Origin: Clostridia bacterium
GTDB lineage: Bacteria; Bacillota; Clostridia; TANB77; UBA1234
Direction of reading: 5' to 3'
Assembly (NCBI GenBank): GCA_017462965.1
Contig: JAFTQC010000022.1
Location: forward strand, 160,242-214,093
Length of the DNA stretch: 53,852 bases
Positions 8,497 through 17,304 of this stretch are shown here, one piece after another. Numbering within the stretch: the first letter of the stretch is position 1; each line of letters opens with the position of its first letter. The notes beneath the pieces are model-generated. The model was given only the letters and a program-made list of their open reading frames with translations. It was not told the origin of the DNA and made no database searches. Made by a program: the position numbers and the translations under genes.

Positions 8497-9486
8497 ATGA
8501 ATGGAAAGAAAGTTGCAGTTTTAGTTTTAGGTGTTGTAGCTATTTTAGCAGTATGTTTTGGGTTGTTTAAATTCATGACGAAAGATAATGGAGAAATTCC
8601 TAATAATGAATTAACAAGTGGTGATCAACTATCAGGAGAGCAAATTGTTGATGAAGAATTTGTGATTGGTGAAAGAGATGCGATTTTTACAGAAGAAAAT
8701 TACCCAAGAATTGATGGGTCAACAGCAACAATTCCTTTGTCAGAGGCATTTAAAGCTGAATTTTTAGGAATACCTCTTGAAGAGGCTGAGGTAAAACATA
8801 ATACAACTCATTATGCTTACGAAAATTTAATAAGCGGAGATGCAGATTTAATTTTGGTTACACAACCATCTGATGAAGAACTTGATATGGCGAAAAAAGC
8901 TGGAATTGAACTTGAAGTTATTCCAGTTGTAAATGAAGCTTTCGTGTTTTATACAAATGTAAATAATCCTGTAAAATCACTAAAATTAGAAGAAATTCAA
9001 AAAATATATACAGGAGAAATAACAAATTGGTCTACAGTTGGCGGAAATGATAAGGCAATTAAAGCTTTCCAAAGAGAGCCAAATTCAGGAAGTCAAACAG
9101 GAATGTTAAAACTTGTAATGAGAGGACTAGAATTAATGGAACCTCCAAAGGAAGATATAATTGAAAGTATGATGGCAATTATCGGACTTGTTTCTGATTA
9201 TGATAATGGTGAAAATTCAATTGGATATTCATATTATTATTATGCTACAACAATGTATGACACAATAGATAAAGAAGTTGCAGATAGAATACATTTACTA
9301 GGTGTTGATGGTGTGGAACCTAACAATCAAACAATAAAAGATGGCTCATATCCACTTAGAACAAATTATTATATTGTTATAAATAAAGCAGAACCTGCTG
9401 ATGGACCAGTTAGAAAGTTAGTTGAAGCAATGCTTGGAACAAATGGACAAAAAGCTGCTGAAGCAGTAGGATACGTTGGAATGTAG
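8497..9486 (+). CDS. membrane-anchored PstS-like phosphate/substrate-binding protein
   Basis: The 329 residues begin with a hydrophobic anchor (about 4-26), then a low-complexity linker, then a periplasmic-binding-protein fold of the PstS type from about residue 62: YPRIDGSTATIPL, later NEAFVFYTNVNNPV, KIYTGEITNWSTVGGND and REPNSGSQTGM. These match PBP_like_2/PstS proteins that bind phosphate. The Cys at position 20 lacks a good lipobox, so the protein is probably held by an uncleaved helix. No pstCAB genes follow. Instead it is paired, 9 bases apart, with a YARHG protein, so a sensing role is as likely as uptake. Confidence 0.8.
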   Translation: MNGKKVAVLVLGVVAILAVCFGLFKFMTKDNGEIPNNELTSGDQLSGEQIVDEEFVIGERDAIFTEENYPRIDGSTATIPLSEAFKAEFLGIPLEEAEVKHNTTHYAYENLISGDADLILVTQPSDEELDMAKKAGIELEVIPVVNEAFVFYTNVNNPVKSLKLEEIQKIYTGEITNWSTVGGNDKAIKAFQREPNSGSQTGMLKLVMRGLELMEPPKEDIIESMMAIIGLVSDYDNGENSIGYSYYYYATTMYDTIDKEVADRIHLLGVDGVEPNNQTIKDGSYPLRTNYYIVINKAEPADGPVRKLVEAMLGTNGQKAAEAVGYVGM

Positions 9487-9495
9487 GAGGAGCCT

Positions 9496-11232
9496 ATGGA
9501 AGAAAATCAAAATGCTAATAGTGAAGTAACTAAAACTTCATATAAGGGAATAATAATATTTCTTATAGTGTTTGGAATTGTTGCAGTAACATTAACAGCA
9601 ATGCTTGCAAATAGTGCGAAAAATGCAAATGCCAATACGAATCCAGAAGAAGTTATTACACCAAATGCCTCTGGCGAAAGTGTCGAGCAAATAGAAGAAG
9701 TTGTTGCAGTAAAAGATAAGAAATATGCAGTTGCATATGATGATATGTATTTCACAAATAATATAAAATTAATAGAGAAAACTTATATCAGCGGTGAATT
9801 TATAAAAAAAGAAGAATATAGTGACGTTAAATATTATGAAGAAACAGCTGATTACATACAAATTGATGGTTTAAAAGATGAGGAAGTAGAAAGAAAAATA
9901 AATCAGAAAATATTCGACAAAATGTTTGAAATGCTTAGAATGGAAGATTCTCGAAAAATAAAATATGTTGACATGAGTGCAAGAGCGAATTATTCAAATA
10001 TATTATCACTTCATATTTCATGTAGATTTTTTGATAACCAAATGTATGAAGAAAATAGCAGATTTGAAAATCAATATTTAAATATTGATTTAAGTACAGG
10101 TGACGATATAAAATTTGAAGATTTATTTTTGGATGGAGCTAGCGTAAAAAATATTTTATCGGAAAGCATTTATTCTCAGCAACAAAGTATGTCTGAAGAA
10201 TGGTGGGGATATTCAGAGTATATACTTGCCAAAACAGGTAAGGAATATTGGGACTACAATTATGATACTGTTGATGAGGAACTTAAAAGATTAGGCCTTA
10301 TGACTTATGAAGAGTGGGAAAGCTGGTTTTCTAGAAGTAGTTTTGAAGAAAATACATTCAAGATTATGCATGATTATACAAAGGGAAATTTAGATTTTTA
10401 CATTGATGAATATAGTATTAATGTTTATGCAGATGATGTATATAGTTGTTATATAAACCTTAGAGATAACTTAGAATCACTTGCTTTGTATAAAAGATAT
10501 ATGAAAGAAGAAAGTATATTTGACGATAAGTACATGGTTGCTAAAGAAGGCATGTGTGGTTTTTATATAGATAATTATATGAAAACTGAAAGAGTTATGG
10601 ATAATCTTTTTTTGAGTAATCATATGTATATTAGTGATGATTATAGATACCCTAATTATTATCGAGAAATACATGAGAATAAATTAGCTGCGGAGAAAGA
10701 ATATGCTCTTGTAAATCCAGACAAGATGTATATTCTAGGACTTTATAGTGATTCATCTTCTGCATATTCTGTAAAGGTTGAGTTAGATAAGGAAGAATTT
10801 GAAAAGAATAAAAATGCGATACTTAAAACTTATTCACCTTACTGGATGTATGATTGGGAGGGTGACTCACAAATTGTAAGCGAAGAAGTTTTAAAAGAAT
10901 TAGGAATAAAGTATGTTTATTCTGGCGGAAATACATACTATACAGGATATGAAGATAATGATTTAAATTTGTATTTGCTTGATAGTGATACTGAAATACT
11001 TACTTCTGAGCAACTTGTTAAATTAACATCTGAAGAACTTAATTTTGCGTATAATGAAATTTTTGCAAGACATGGGCATGATTTTAAAAATAAGGAGTTA
11101 AAAGAGTATTTTGCTGGTCAGATTTGGTATAGACCTGTATCAGGCAGAAGTGTATCGATAGATTCTTTAAGTGAAATCGAACGTGAAAATATTGCAATTA
11201 TAAAAGAAGAAATTAATTTAAGAAAGAAATAG
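9496..11232 (+). CDS. membrane-anchored YARHG-domain protein, 578 aa
   Basis: An N-terminal helix (about residues 17-40) anchors a large extracellular part. The middle region (about 75-340) is rich in Tyr, Asp and Glu and resembles DUF3298-type secreted proteins, with DLSTGDDIKFEDLFLDGA being characteristic. The C-terminus (about 510-575) is a YARHG domain: LTSEELNFAYNEIFARHGH, then IWYRP and a final helical segment. YARHG domains are extracellular and of unknown function. It follows the PstS-like gene by 9 bases with its own GGAGG site, so the two products may act together at the cell surface. The stop lies inside the left edge of a large palindrome. Confidence 0.8.
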   Translation: MEENQNANSEVTKTSYKGIIIFLIVFGIVAVTLTAMLANSAKNANANTNPEEVITPNASGESVEQIEEVVAVKDKKYAVAYDDMYFTNNIKLIEKTYISGEFIKKEEYSDVKYYEETADYIQIDGLKDEEVERKINQKIFDKMFEMLRMEDSRKIKYVDMSARANYSNILSLHISCRFFDNQMYEENSRFENQYLNIDLSTGDDIKFEDLFLDGASVKNILSESIYSQQQSMSEEWWGYSEYILAKTGKEYWDYNYDTVDEELKRLGLMTYEEWESWFSRSSFEENTFKIMHDYTKGNLDFYIDEYSINVYADDVYSCYINLRDNLESLALYKRYMKEESIFDDKYMVAKEGMCGFYIDNYMKTERVMDNLFLSNHMYISDDYRYPNYYREIHENKLAAEKEYALVNPDKMYILGLYSDSSSAYSVKVELDKEEFEKNKNAILKTYSPYWMYDWEGDSQIVSEEVLKELGIKYVYSGGNTYYTGYEDNDLNLYLLDSDTEILTSEQLVKLTSEELNFAYNEIFARHGHDFKNKELKEYFAGQIWYRPVSGRSVSIDSLSEIERENIAIIKEEINLRKK

Positions 11233-11450
11233 CAAGAGGTACGGAGTCATCAGCGGGGACAGCCCTTTTTGAGAGAGCGTGTCATCAACGGGGACAGCCC
11301 TTTTTGATAAATGTAAGTATTGATAGTAATGCAAATTATTTTTACTTATTTATCAAAAAGGGCTGTCCCCGTTGATGACACGCTCTCTCAAAAAGGGCTG
11401 TCCCCGTTGATGACGCGCTTTCTCAAAAAGGGGCGTCCCTCTTGCTATTT
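11227..11450. repeat. giant nested palindrome A (67-bp arms, 35-nt loop, plus outer arms)
   Basis: Bases 11246-11312 are the reverse complement of 11348-11414 with a single mismatch. The 35-base loop is 11313-11347. Outside this, AAATAGCAAGAGG (11227-11239) pairs again with CCTCTTGCTATTT (11438-11450). Each arm contains two copies of a GTCATC-A-R-C-GGGGACAGCCC unit. The left edge overlaps the stop of the 9496 gene. It would form a very stable hairpin in RNA or single-stranded DNA. A sister element with related loop lies at 44042-44224. This palindrome fills most of the 306-base gap before the next coding start. Confidence 0.93.
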
Positions 11451-11461
11451 TAAACTTTTTG

Positions 11462-11490
11462 TTGATTTTTTATGTAAATTATGGTAAAAT
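11462..11490 (+). promoter_or_regulatory. promoter of the 11539 gene
   Basis: TTGATT (11462-11467), 17-base spacer, TAAAAT (11485-11490), with TGG directly before the -10 box. It closely resembles the boxes at 12011-12039 and at 32374-32402 (minus strand). Confidence 0.7.
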
Positions 11491-11538
11491 GATTGGCGGT
11501 AACCCGAAAAAAAGCAAGAAATGAAGGAGGACACTATT

Positions 11539-11991
11539 GTGGCTACTTTTAGAGAAAAGTTTCAAGAATTTCTGGAAAGTCAGGGCGTTGAGAGCGTCCA
11601 TTCGGTGACTTCGGTTGATGAGTACGAGGAAGTTTTGATGGATCAGCGGAAGGGTCTGAACCAGAAGCAACAGCGTGAGGCAGAGTTGCTGGTGGAAGAG
11701 TTCTTCGAGAATGCGGACGACATTATTTTCCGCGAAGGCTATTTCCCGGTGATTAAGATGGAAAACATCGTTGAGGTGAAGCACATCACCTGTGTATCGC
11801 TTCCGCGTGTTGCCCAGTATGCAGAAACCATGATTGCACACCAGCTGGCTGGAATGCACATTGGTAACGAATATGACGTGAATGCTGCTTATATTGCCAC
11901 TTATGACGGCGATAAGCAGATTTCTCCGAGACTCCTTGGGGAAAACTCGATGGATCAGTATAGGATTACCGTCGAGGTGGAACTTTTTTAA
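11539..11991 (+). CDS. orphan protein, 150 aa, higher G+C than neighbours
   Basis: I do not recognise this protein. The frame opens at an ATG at 11521, but AAGGAGG (11524-11530) stands 8 bases before a GTG at 11539, which I take as the start (MATFREKFQEFL...). The product is acidic, soluble and apparently alpha/beta, ending in a beta-like ITVEVELF. Codon use is striking: many CTG, GTG, CGC, CCG and GGC codons, and roughly balanced G+C by eye, against strongly AT-rich neighbours. It has its own promoter and is bounded by a giant palindrome on one side and another promoter on the other, so it looks like an inserted single-gene cassette. Confidence 0.7.
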   Translation: MATFREKFQEFLESQGVESVHSVTSVDEYEEVLMDQRKGLNQKQQREAELLVEEFFENADDIIFREGYFPVIKMENIVEVKHITCVSLPRVAQYAETMIAHQLAGMHIGNEYDVNAAYIATYDGDKQISPRLLGENSMDQYRITVEVELF

Positions 11992-12010
11992 CAAAAATGC
12001 ACGCAAATGC

Positions 12011-12039
12011 TTGATTTTCTTTGCAAAAGCTGGTAAAAT
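12011..12039 (+). promoter_or_regulatory. promoter of the rimP-nusA-infB operon
   Basis: TTGATT (12011-12016), 17-base spacer, TAAAAT (12034-12039), with TGG before the -10 box. Transcription would start near 12046, upstream of the leader hairpin at 12066-12089. Confidence 0.7.
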
Positions 12040-12065
12040 ATGCGTAGCATAATAAAAACGACATG

Positions 12066-12089
12066 AAGAGTGAGGCAAGCCTCACTCTT
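12066..12089 (+). promoter_or_regulatory. leader hairpin of the rimP operon
   Basis: AAGAGTGAGGC (12066-12076) pairs with GCCTCACTCTT (12079-12089) in a tight G+C-rich hairpin, with ACAT/ATGT as possible outer pairs. It has no T-run, so it is not a standard terminator. It lies between promoter and ribosome binding site and may stabilise the transcript, pause polymerase or act as a NusA/RNase target. Confidence 0.6.
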
Positions 12090-12114
12090 TCGTTATGTTT
12101 GAGGAGGTAATTAG

Positions 12115-12591
12115 ATGACAAAACAAGAAAAAGAACTAGAAAAAATCATATTACCGGTTACAGAAAAGTTAGGCTATGAGCTTTATGATGTGGAATATGT
12201 TAAAGAAGGTCAAGATTGGTACGTAAGATTATATATTGATAGTGAAAATGGTATTAATTTAGATGATTGCGAGAAGGTAAGTGATGCAGTTGGAGAAGAA
12301 CTAGATAGAGTTGATCCAATAGCTACAGCTTATTTGCTTGAAGTTTCTTCTTGCGGATTAGAGAGAAGACTTAGAGAAAAGAAACATTTTGAAACTGCTA
12401 TAGATAAAAATGTTGAAATAAAATTGTTTAAAACTGTAAATAAAAGCAAGGTAATTACAGGAATACTAAAAGAAGTAACAGATGCAGAGATTCTAGTCTG
12501 CACGGATGAAGATACAGAAGAAAGAATTAGTTTTGATAACATATCAAACGCAAAAATATTATTTGATTGGGAGGAATCGGAAAATGAATAA
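12115..12591 (+). CDS. rimP: ribosome maturation factor RimP
   Basis: RimP helps early 30S assembly. The 158 residues show the N-terminal domain with GYELYDVEYVKEGQDWYVRLY, then LDDCEKVSDAVGEELD and the SSCGLERRLREKKHFETAI signature before the C-terminal SH3-like domain. A GAGGAGG site precedes the ATG. It overlaps nusA by 8 bases and opens the rimP-nusA-rnpM-ylxQ-infB operon, the conserved bacterial order. Confidence 0.95.
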   Translation: MTKQEKELEKIILPVTEKLGYELYDVEYVKEGQDWYVRLYIDSENGINLDDCEKVSDAVGEELDRVDPIATAYLLEVSSCGLERRLREKKHFETAIDKNVEIKLFKTVNKSKVITGILKEVTDAEILVCTDEDTEERISFDNISNAKILFDWEESENE

Positions 12592-13639
12592 GGAATTTTT
12601 TGAAGCACTAGAGGAGTTAAGTATTGAAAAAGGAATAAGTAAGGAGTATTTGTTAGATGCAATAGAGTCTGCTTTACTTACAGCGTATAAGAAAAACTTC
12701 AATTCGCAAGAAAATGTTAAGATTGTGATTGATGAGGAAAAGGCTTCAATAAAAGTATATTCATTAAAAGAAGTTGTTGAAGAAGTTTTTGATCCAGCAA
12801 TAGAAATTGCTATTGATGCGGTGAAAAAAGGCAGAAAGAAAATCGAAATGGGTGATATCGTTGAAGTTGAAATTACTCCAAGAGATTTCGGAAGAATTGC
12901 TGCTCAAACAGCTAAACAAGTTATTGTTCAAAAGATTAGAGAAGCTGAAAGAGAGATTGTTTTTACAGAGTATTCAGATAGACAAGGTGAAATAGTTAGT
13001 GGACTAATTCAAAGAGTTGAGAAAAATATTATGATTGTTGATCTTGGTAGAATCGAAGGAATCATGACAATGAACGAACAAGTTGCTGGTGAAAACTATC
13101 AAGTTAATGACAAAATTAAAGCATATGTTTTAGAAATTCAAAAGAATGCGAAGGGTGTTCCTCAAATGCTTATTTCTAGAACACATCCAGGTTTTGTTAG
13201 AAGATTATTTGAACTTGAAATTCCTGAAATTTATGAAGGGTTAATAGAAATCAAAAATATTGTTAGAGAAGCTGGCTCAAGAACTAAGATTGCTGTTTTC
13301 TCAAAAGATATGAACATTGATCCTGTTGGTTCTTGTGTTGGTCCAAGAGGAATTAGAATTCAAAATATTTTAAATGAGTTAAGAGAAGAAAAAATCGATG
13401 TTGTTGAATGGAGCGAAGATCCAGTTCAATACATTGCATCAGCGCTTAGTCCTGCAACAGTTCTTGCAGTTGATATAAATGAAGCTGAAATGACATCAAA
13501 GGTAGTTGTCCCTGATAATCAATTATCACTTGCAATTGGTAAAGATGGTCAAAATGCTAGACTTTCAGCTAAACTTACAGGTTGGAAAATTGATATAAAG
13601 AGCGAAAGTCAAATAAAAGAAGAGATGAATGTTCAATAA
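12584..13639 (+). CDS. nusA: transcription termination/antitermination factor NusA
   Basis: NusA binds RNA polymerase and modulates pausing, intrinsic termination and antitermination. The frame is open from 12506, but the real start is the ATG at 12584 (MNKEFFEALEELS), behind GGGAGG. The 351 residues hold the polymerase-binding N-terminal domain (1-125), an S1 domain (about 130-200), and two KH domains (about 225-345; SCVGPRGIRIQNIL and LAIGKDGQNARLSAKLTGW). Like other Gram-positive NusA it lacks the acidic C-terminal repeats of E. coli. Confidence 0.97.
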   Translation: MNKEFFEALEELSIEKGISKEYLLDAIESALLTAYKKNFNSQENVKIVIDEEKASIKVYSLKEVVEEVFDPAIEIAIDAVKKGRKKIEMGDIVEVEITPRDFGRIAAQTAKQVIVQKIREAEREIVFTEYSDRQGEIVSGLIQRVEKNIMIVDLGRIEGIMTMNEQVAGENYQVNDKIKAYVLEIQKNAKGVPQMLISRTHPGFVRRLFELEIPEIYEGLIEIKNIVREAGSRTKIAVFSKDMNIDPVGSCVGPRGIRIQNILNELREEKIDVVEWSEDPVQYIASALSPATVLAVDINEAEMTSKVVVPDNQLSLAIGKDGQNARLSAKLTGWKIDIKSESQIKEEMNVQ

Positions 13640-13653
13640 ATAGGGGTGAATAA

Positions 13654-13911
13654 ATGAAAAAGATTCCACTAAGACGATGCATAGGATGTTATGAATCAAA
13701 GCCTAAAGCTGATCTTTGTAGGGTTGTTAAAAAGACAGATGGGGATATTTGCATAGACAAAACTGGAAAGATTAATGGACGAGGCGCATATATTTGTTAT
13801 AACATCGAGTGCTTGGAAAAGGCCATAAAAGCAAAGAAATTTGAAAGAGAGTTTGAGACTGAGATTTCAGATGAAATATATTCAAATTTAAGGAGAGAGA
13901 TAAGTGAATAA
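13654..13911 (+). CDS. rnpM: RnpM / YlxR (DUF448) RNA-binding protein
   Basis: The 85-residue product begins PLRRCIGCYESKPKADLCRVV and contains GKINGRGAYICYNIECLEKA, both hallmarks of the YlxR/DUF448 family. YlxR (RnpM) has been described as a protein that binds and modulates RNase P in Firmicutes. The two Cys pairs (CIGC and the later Cys residues) are present. It follows nusA by 14 bases and overlaps the next gene by 8 bases. Confidence 0.9.
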   Translation: MKKIPLRRCIGCYESKPKADLCRVVKKTDGDICIDKTGKINGRGAYICYNIECLEKAIKAKKFEREFETEISDEIYSNLRREISE

Positions 13912-14221
13912 AATTTATTCTATTTTGGGGCTCTGTATGCGAGCTGGAAAAGTGGCTAGTGGAGCGGATGTTTGTATAGAAAACATCAAAAAAGGAATTG
14001 CGTTTTTAATTATAGTTGCGGAAGATGCATCACCTAAAACTATAGAAAAGTTTGAATATTTTTCTAAAGAATATGATGTGAAGCTTGTTAGATGTGGGGA
14101 AATAGATGGCTTGAGCAGAGCTATTGGAAAAGATAATAAAGCAATTTTTACTATTTTAGATGAAGGGTTTAGTAAGAAGATAATAGAGTTGGTAGAAGAA
14201 TTAAAGGGGGCTATTAAATAA
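13904..14221 (+). CDS. rplGA: L7Ae/L30e-family RNA-binding protein (YlxQ)
   Basis: This 105-residue protein has the L7Ae-like fold signatures: [24 protein letters not shown] near the start, then [12 protein letters not shown]. Members bind kink-turn RNA; YlxQ is non-essential and its target is not fixed. The start is a GTG at 13904 behind AAGGAGAG, overlapping rnpM by 8 bases. The stop is one base before the infB start codon, giving tight coupling. Confidence 0.88.
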   Translation: MNKIYSILGLCMRAGKVASGADVCIENIKKGIAFLIIVAEDASPKTIEKFEYFSKEYDVKLVRCGEIDGLSRAIGKDNKAIFTILDEGFSKKIIELVEELKGAIK

Positions 14222-14222
14222 G

Positions 14223-17200
14223 ATGGGAAAAATGAAGGTACATGAACTAGCGAAGGAACTTAATATGCCAAGTAAAGAGCTAGTTGATAAATTAATAGAA
14301 TTGAAATATGACATAAAAAGTCATTTATCAATTTTAGAAGACAGCGAGGTTGAGAAAATTCGTAAACAACTAAAAGGAAAAAGTGCAGATGTAGCTCCTA
14401 AAGCTGATAAAGCTGCTAAGAAAGATAAAAAGCCAATTGCACCGGTTATAATTAGACGAGAAGTTACAAGAATCGAAACTGTTCCTGAAGTTAAAAAGGT
14501 TGAAAAGAAAGAAACTAGAAATGATTTGGGAGTTGTTCAAAGAAGAACTGATACTTCAATGAATATAAAGTATAGAACTCCTCCAAGAAAAATCGGAACG
14601 ATTACACCTCAAGCTGAAGCTCAGAAAGAAGAACCAAAGAAAGAGGAAGTAAAAAAAGAAGAAGTAAAGAATGTTCAAAAAATTGAAAAAGTTGAAGATG
14701 TTAAGAAGGTTGAGCAAGAAGTAAGTATGAAAGAAGTAAAATCAGAAATTAAAGAAGAAGCAAAACCAGTAGTTGAGGTTAAAGAGGAAAAAGTAAGTAC
14801 TGTTAAGGTTCAAACAGTTGAAACTGAAAAGAAAGTTAATAAAGAAGTTAAAGAAAATGTTGTTTCATCACAAACTTCTACATCAAATGCGAATAATAAT
14901 CAAAGATATAACAATAATAGATTTAATGATGGTCAAAAGCCAAGATTTGATAATAGAAATCAAAATGGTGATAATAGATTCCAAAATAGAGATGGAAATA
15001 GGGACAATAGATTCCAAAATCGTGATGGAAATAGAGATAATAGATTCCAAAATCGTGATGGAAACAGAGATAACAGATTCCAAAATAGAGATGGAAACAG
15101 AGATAATAAGTTCCAAAATAAAGATGGTAATAGAGATAACAAATTTAATAATAGACAACCTCAAACAAGAGAGAGCAAGGTTGAAAAAGATATTAAGGGA
15201 ATTCTTGCAAATACTGAAGTGGCCCAAAAAGAACCTGCTAGAGAGAATGTTAGAACTGGTTATAAAGATAAAGAAAAAGATAACAGAAAGTTTGAAGAGT
15301 CAACAAAGAAGAATAAAGGTAAGGGAAGAAATGAAAATAGAGGCGATGATATTAACATTGGTAAGTTAAAGGATATCCAATCTGAAAGTAATTTCTCAAA
15401 TATGTTTAATGATACTGAAAGTAAGATGTTTGACTATTATGATTTATCAAGAAGAAAAGGTAATAGAAAGAATAAGAAGAAACCTACTGAAAGTAAAGAA
15501 CATATTGATCAAAAGATTTTCGAACTTACTGATATTGATATTCCAGAAACAATTACTGTTAAAGATTTAGCTGAAAAGTTGAAGAAACAAGCTAGTGAAG
15601 TTATTAAGAAGCTTTTGGGATACGGTATTCTAGCCACATTGAATAATGAATTAGATTTTGATACTGCTTTCTTAGTTGCTACTGAGTTTGGTGTTACTGC
15701 TCATAAAAAAGAAGTTGTTTCAGATGAAGATATTTTGTTTGATGATACTGATGATGCAGAAGAAGATTTAATGCCAAGACCTCCAATAGTTGTTGTTATG
15801 GGTCACGTTGACCATGGTAAGACTTCTTTGCTTGATGCTATCAGAGCTACTAATGTTACTGAAAGAGAGGCTGGTGGTATTACTCAACATATTGGTGCTT
15901 ATAAAGTTGAAATTAATGGTAGAGAAATTACATTTATTGATACTCCTGGTCACGAAGCTTTTACAGCTATGCGTGCTAGAGGTGCTCAAGTTACTGACGT
16001 TGCAATTATCGTTGTTGCTGCCGATGATGGTATAATGCCACAAACAGTTGAAGCTATTAACCATGCTAAAGCTGCTGGTGTATCTATTATCGTTGCTATT
16101 AACAAGATTGATAGAGAAGGCGCAAATATTGATAGAGTTAAACAAGAAATTATGGAATATGGTTTAGTTCCTGAAGAATGGGGCGGAGATGTTATTTGCG
16201 TTCCTATATCTGCTAAGTTTAATAAGAATATTGATTCTCTTTTAGAGATGGTTTTACTTGTTGCAGACATGAAAGAATTAAAATCAAATCCTAATAAACA
16301 AGCTAAAGGTACAATAATCGAAGCAAGACTTGATAAAAATACTGGTATTACTGCATCATTATTAGTACAAAGAGGAACACTAAATATTGGTGATACAATT
16401 GTTGTTGGTAGTGTAATTGGTAAAATCAGAGGTATGACTGATGATAAGGGTCAAAAAGTTAAAGCTGCTGGTCCATCTACACCTGTTGAGATTATCGGTC
16501 TTCCTGAAGTTCCTGAAGCTGGTGAAACTTTCTATGAAGTTGAAAATGAGAAAGTTGCTAAGCATTTGATTGAGAAGAGAAAACGTAAACAAAGAGAGGA
16601 AATGATTAAAAAATCTTCTCCAGTTACGTTGGATAATTTGTTTAATCAAATTGAAGAAGGCAAGTTGAAAGACTTAAATATTATTGTTAAAGCTGACCTT
16701 CAAGGTTCTGTTCAAGCTCTTAAGGCTTCTCTTGAGAAGATTAAGAATGAAGAGGCTAGAGTTAGAATTATACACAGCAATGTTGGTGGTATTACTGAGT
16801 CTGATGTTACTTTAGCTAAAGTTACAAACTCAATCATCATTGGATTTAATGTTAGAGCTGAGGCTAATGCTAAGACTATGGCTGAAAAAGAGGGCGTGGA
16901 GGTTAAGTTATATTCAGTTATTTATACAGCTATTGATGATGTTGAGGCTGCGCTTAAAGGTATGTTGCAACCTAAATATAAAGAAGTTATTCAAGGTACA
17001 GCTGAAATTAGACAAACTTTCAAGATTACTGGTGCTGGTATGATTGCAGGATGTTATGTTTTAGATGGTAAAATTGTTAGAAATTCTGGTCTTCGTGTAA
17101 TTAGAGACAATGTTGTTATTCATACAGGAAAACTTGCATCACTTAAGAGAATGAAAGATGATGCTAAGGAAGTTGCTGAAGGATATGAATGCGGTGTTCA

Positions 17201-17273
17201 AGTTGAAAATTATGAGGATATTAAGGTTGGAGATAAATTAGAATCTTTCATAATGGAAGAAATTAAACAATAA
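14223..17273 (+). CDS. infB: translation initiation factor IF-2 with expanded N-terminus
   Basis: IF-2 is the GTPase that places initiator fMet-tRNA on the 30S subunit and drives subunit joining. At 1016 residues it is longer than typical Bacillota IF-2 because of a low-complexity N-terminal half. An IF2_N domain (about 3-53) is followed by Lys/Glu-rich and Asn/Arg/Asp-rich sequence with five 11-residue repeats (255-309), then a second IF2_N domain (about 438-488). The G domain has GHVDHGKT from residue 527, DTPGHEAF and NKID. Domains II-IV are complete. Only the disordered part is unusual. Confidence 0.97.
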   Translation: MGKMKVHELAKELNMPSKELVDKLIELKYDIKSHLSILEDSEVEKIRKQLKGKSADVAPKADKAAKKDKKPIAPVIIRREVTRIETVPEVKKVEKKETRNDLGVVQRRTDTSMNIKYRTPPRKIGTITPQAEAQKEEPKKEEVKKEEVKNVQKIEKVEDVKKVEQEVSMKEVKSEIKEEAKPVVEVKEEKVSTVKVQTVETEKKVNKEVKENVVSSQTSTSNANNNQRYNNNRFNDGQKPRFDNRNQNGDNRFQNRDGNRDNRFQNRDGNRDNRFQNRDGNRDNRFQNRDGNRDNKFQNKDGNRDNKFNNRQPQTRESKVEKDIKGILANTEVAQKEPARENVRTGYKDKEKDNRKFEESTKKNKGKGRNENRGDDINIGKLKDIQSESNFSNMFNDTESKMFDYYDLSRRKGNRKNKKKPTESKEHIDQKIFELTDIDIPETITVKDLAEKLKKQASEVIKKLLGYGILATLNNELDFDTAFLVATEFGVTAHKKEVVSDEDILFDDTDDAEEDLMPRPPIVVVMGHVDHGKTSLLDAIRATNVTEREAGGITQHIGAYKVEINGREITFIDTPGHEAFTAMRARGAQVTDVAIIVVAADDGIMPQTVEAINHAKAAGVSIIVAINKIDREGANIDRVKQEIMEYGLVPEEWGGDVICVPISAKFNKNIDSLLEMVLLVADMKELKSNPNKQAKGTIIEARLDKNTGITASLLVQRGTLNIGDTIVVGSVIGKIRGMTDDKGQKVKAAGPSTPVEIIGLPEVPEAGETFYEVENEKVAKHLIEKRKRKQREEMIKKSSPVTLDNLFNQIEEGKLKDLNIIVKADLQGSVQALKASLEKIKNEEARVRIIHSNVGGITESDVTLAKVTNSIIIGFNVRAEANAKTMAEKEGVEVKLYSVIYTAIDDVEAALKGMLQPKYKEVIQGTAEIRQTFKITGAGMIAGCYVLDGKIVRNSGLRVIRDNVVIHTGKLASLKRMKDDAKEVAEGYECGVQVENYEDIKVGDKLESFIMEEIKQ
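14985..15149 (+). repeat. 33-bp tandem repeat inside infB (5 copies)
   Basis: Five consecutive copies of a 33-base unit encode [11 protein letters not shown] (last two copies drift R to K). A partial copy precedes them. The near identity at DNA level suggests recent expansion by slippage or unequal recombination. The repeat is in frame and hydrophilic, so copy number can vary without breaking IF-2. Confidence 0.93.
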
Positions 17274-17304
17274 ATTTTATACAGTTTCGAAAGGATGAAA
17301 TTTA

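Noticed and set aside
11479-12078. 199-residue open frame on the minus strand opposite the 11539 gene
   Set aside because: It mirrors the higher-G+C gene on the other strand, has no ribosome binding site, and is rich in His/Leu as antisense frames are. The plus-strand gene has a promoter and AAGGAGG.
14883-15227. 114-residue Ile/Ser-rich frame antisense to the infB repeats
   Set aside because: It is a by-product of the 33-bp tandem repeat; no start signal, pure low complexity.
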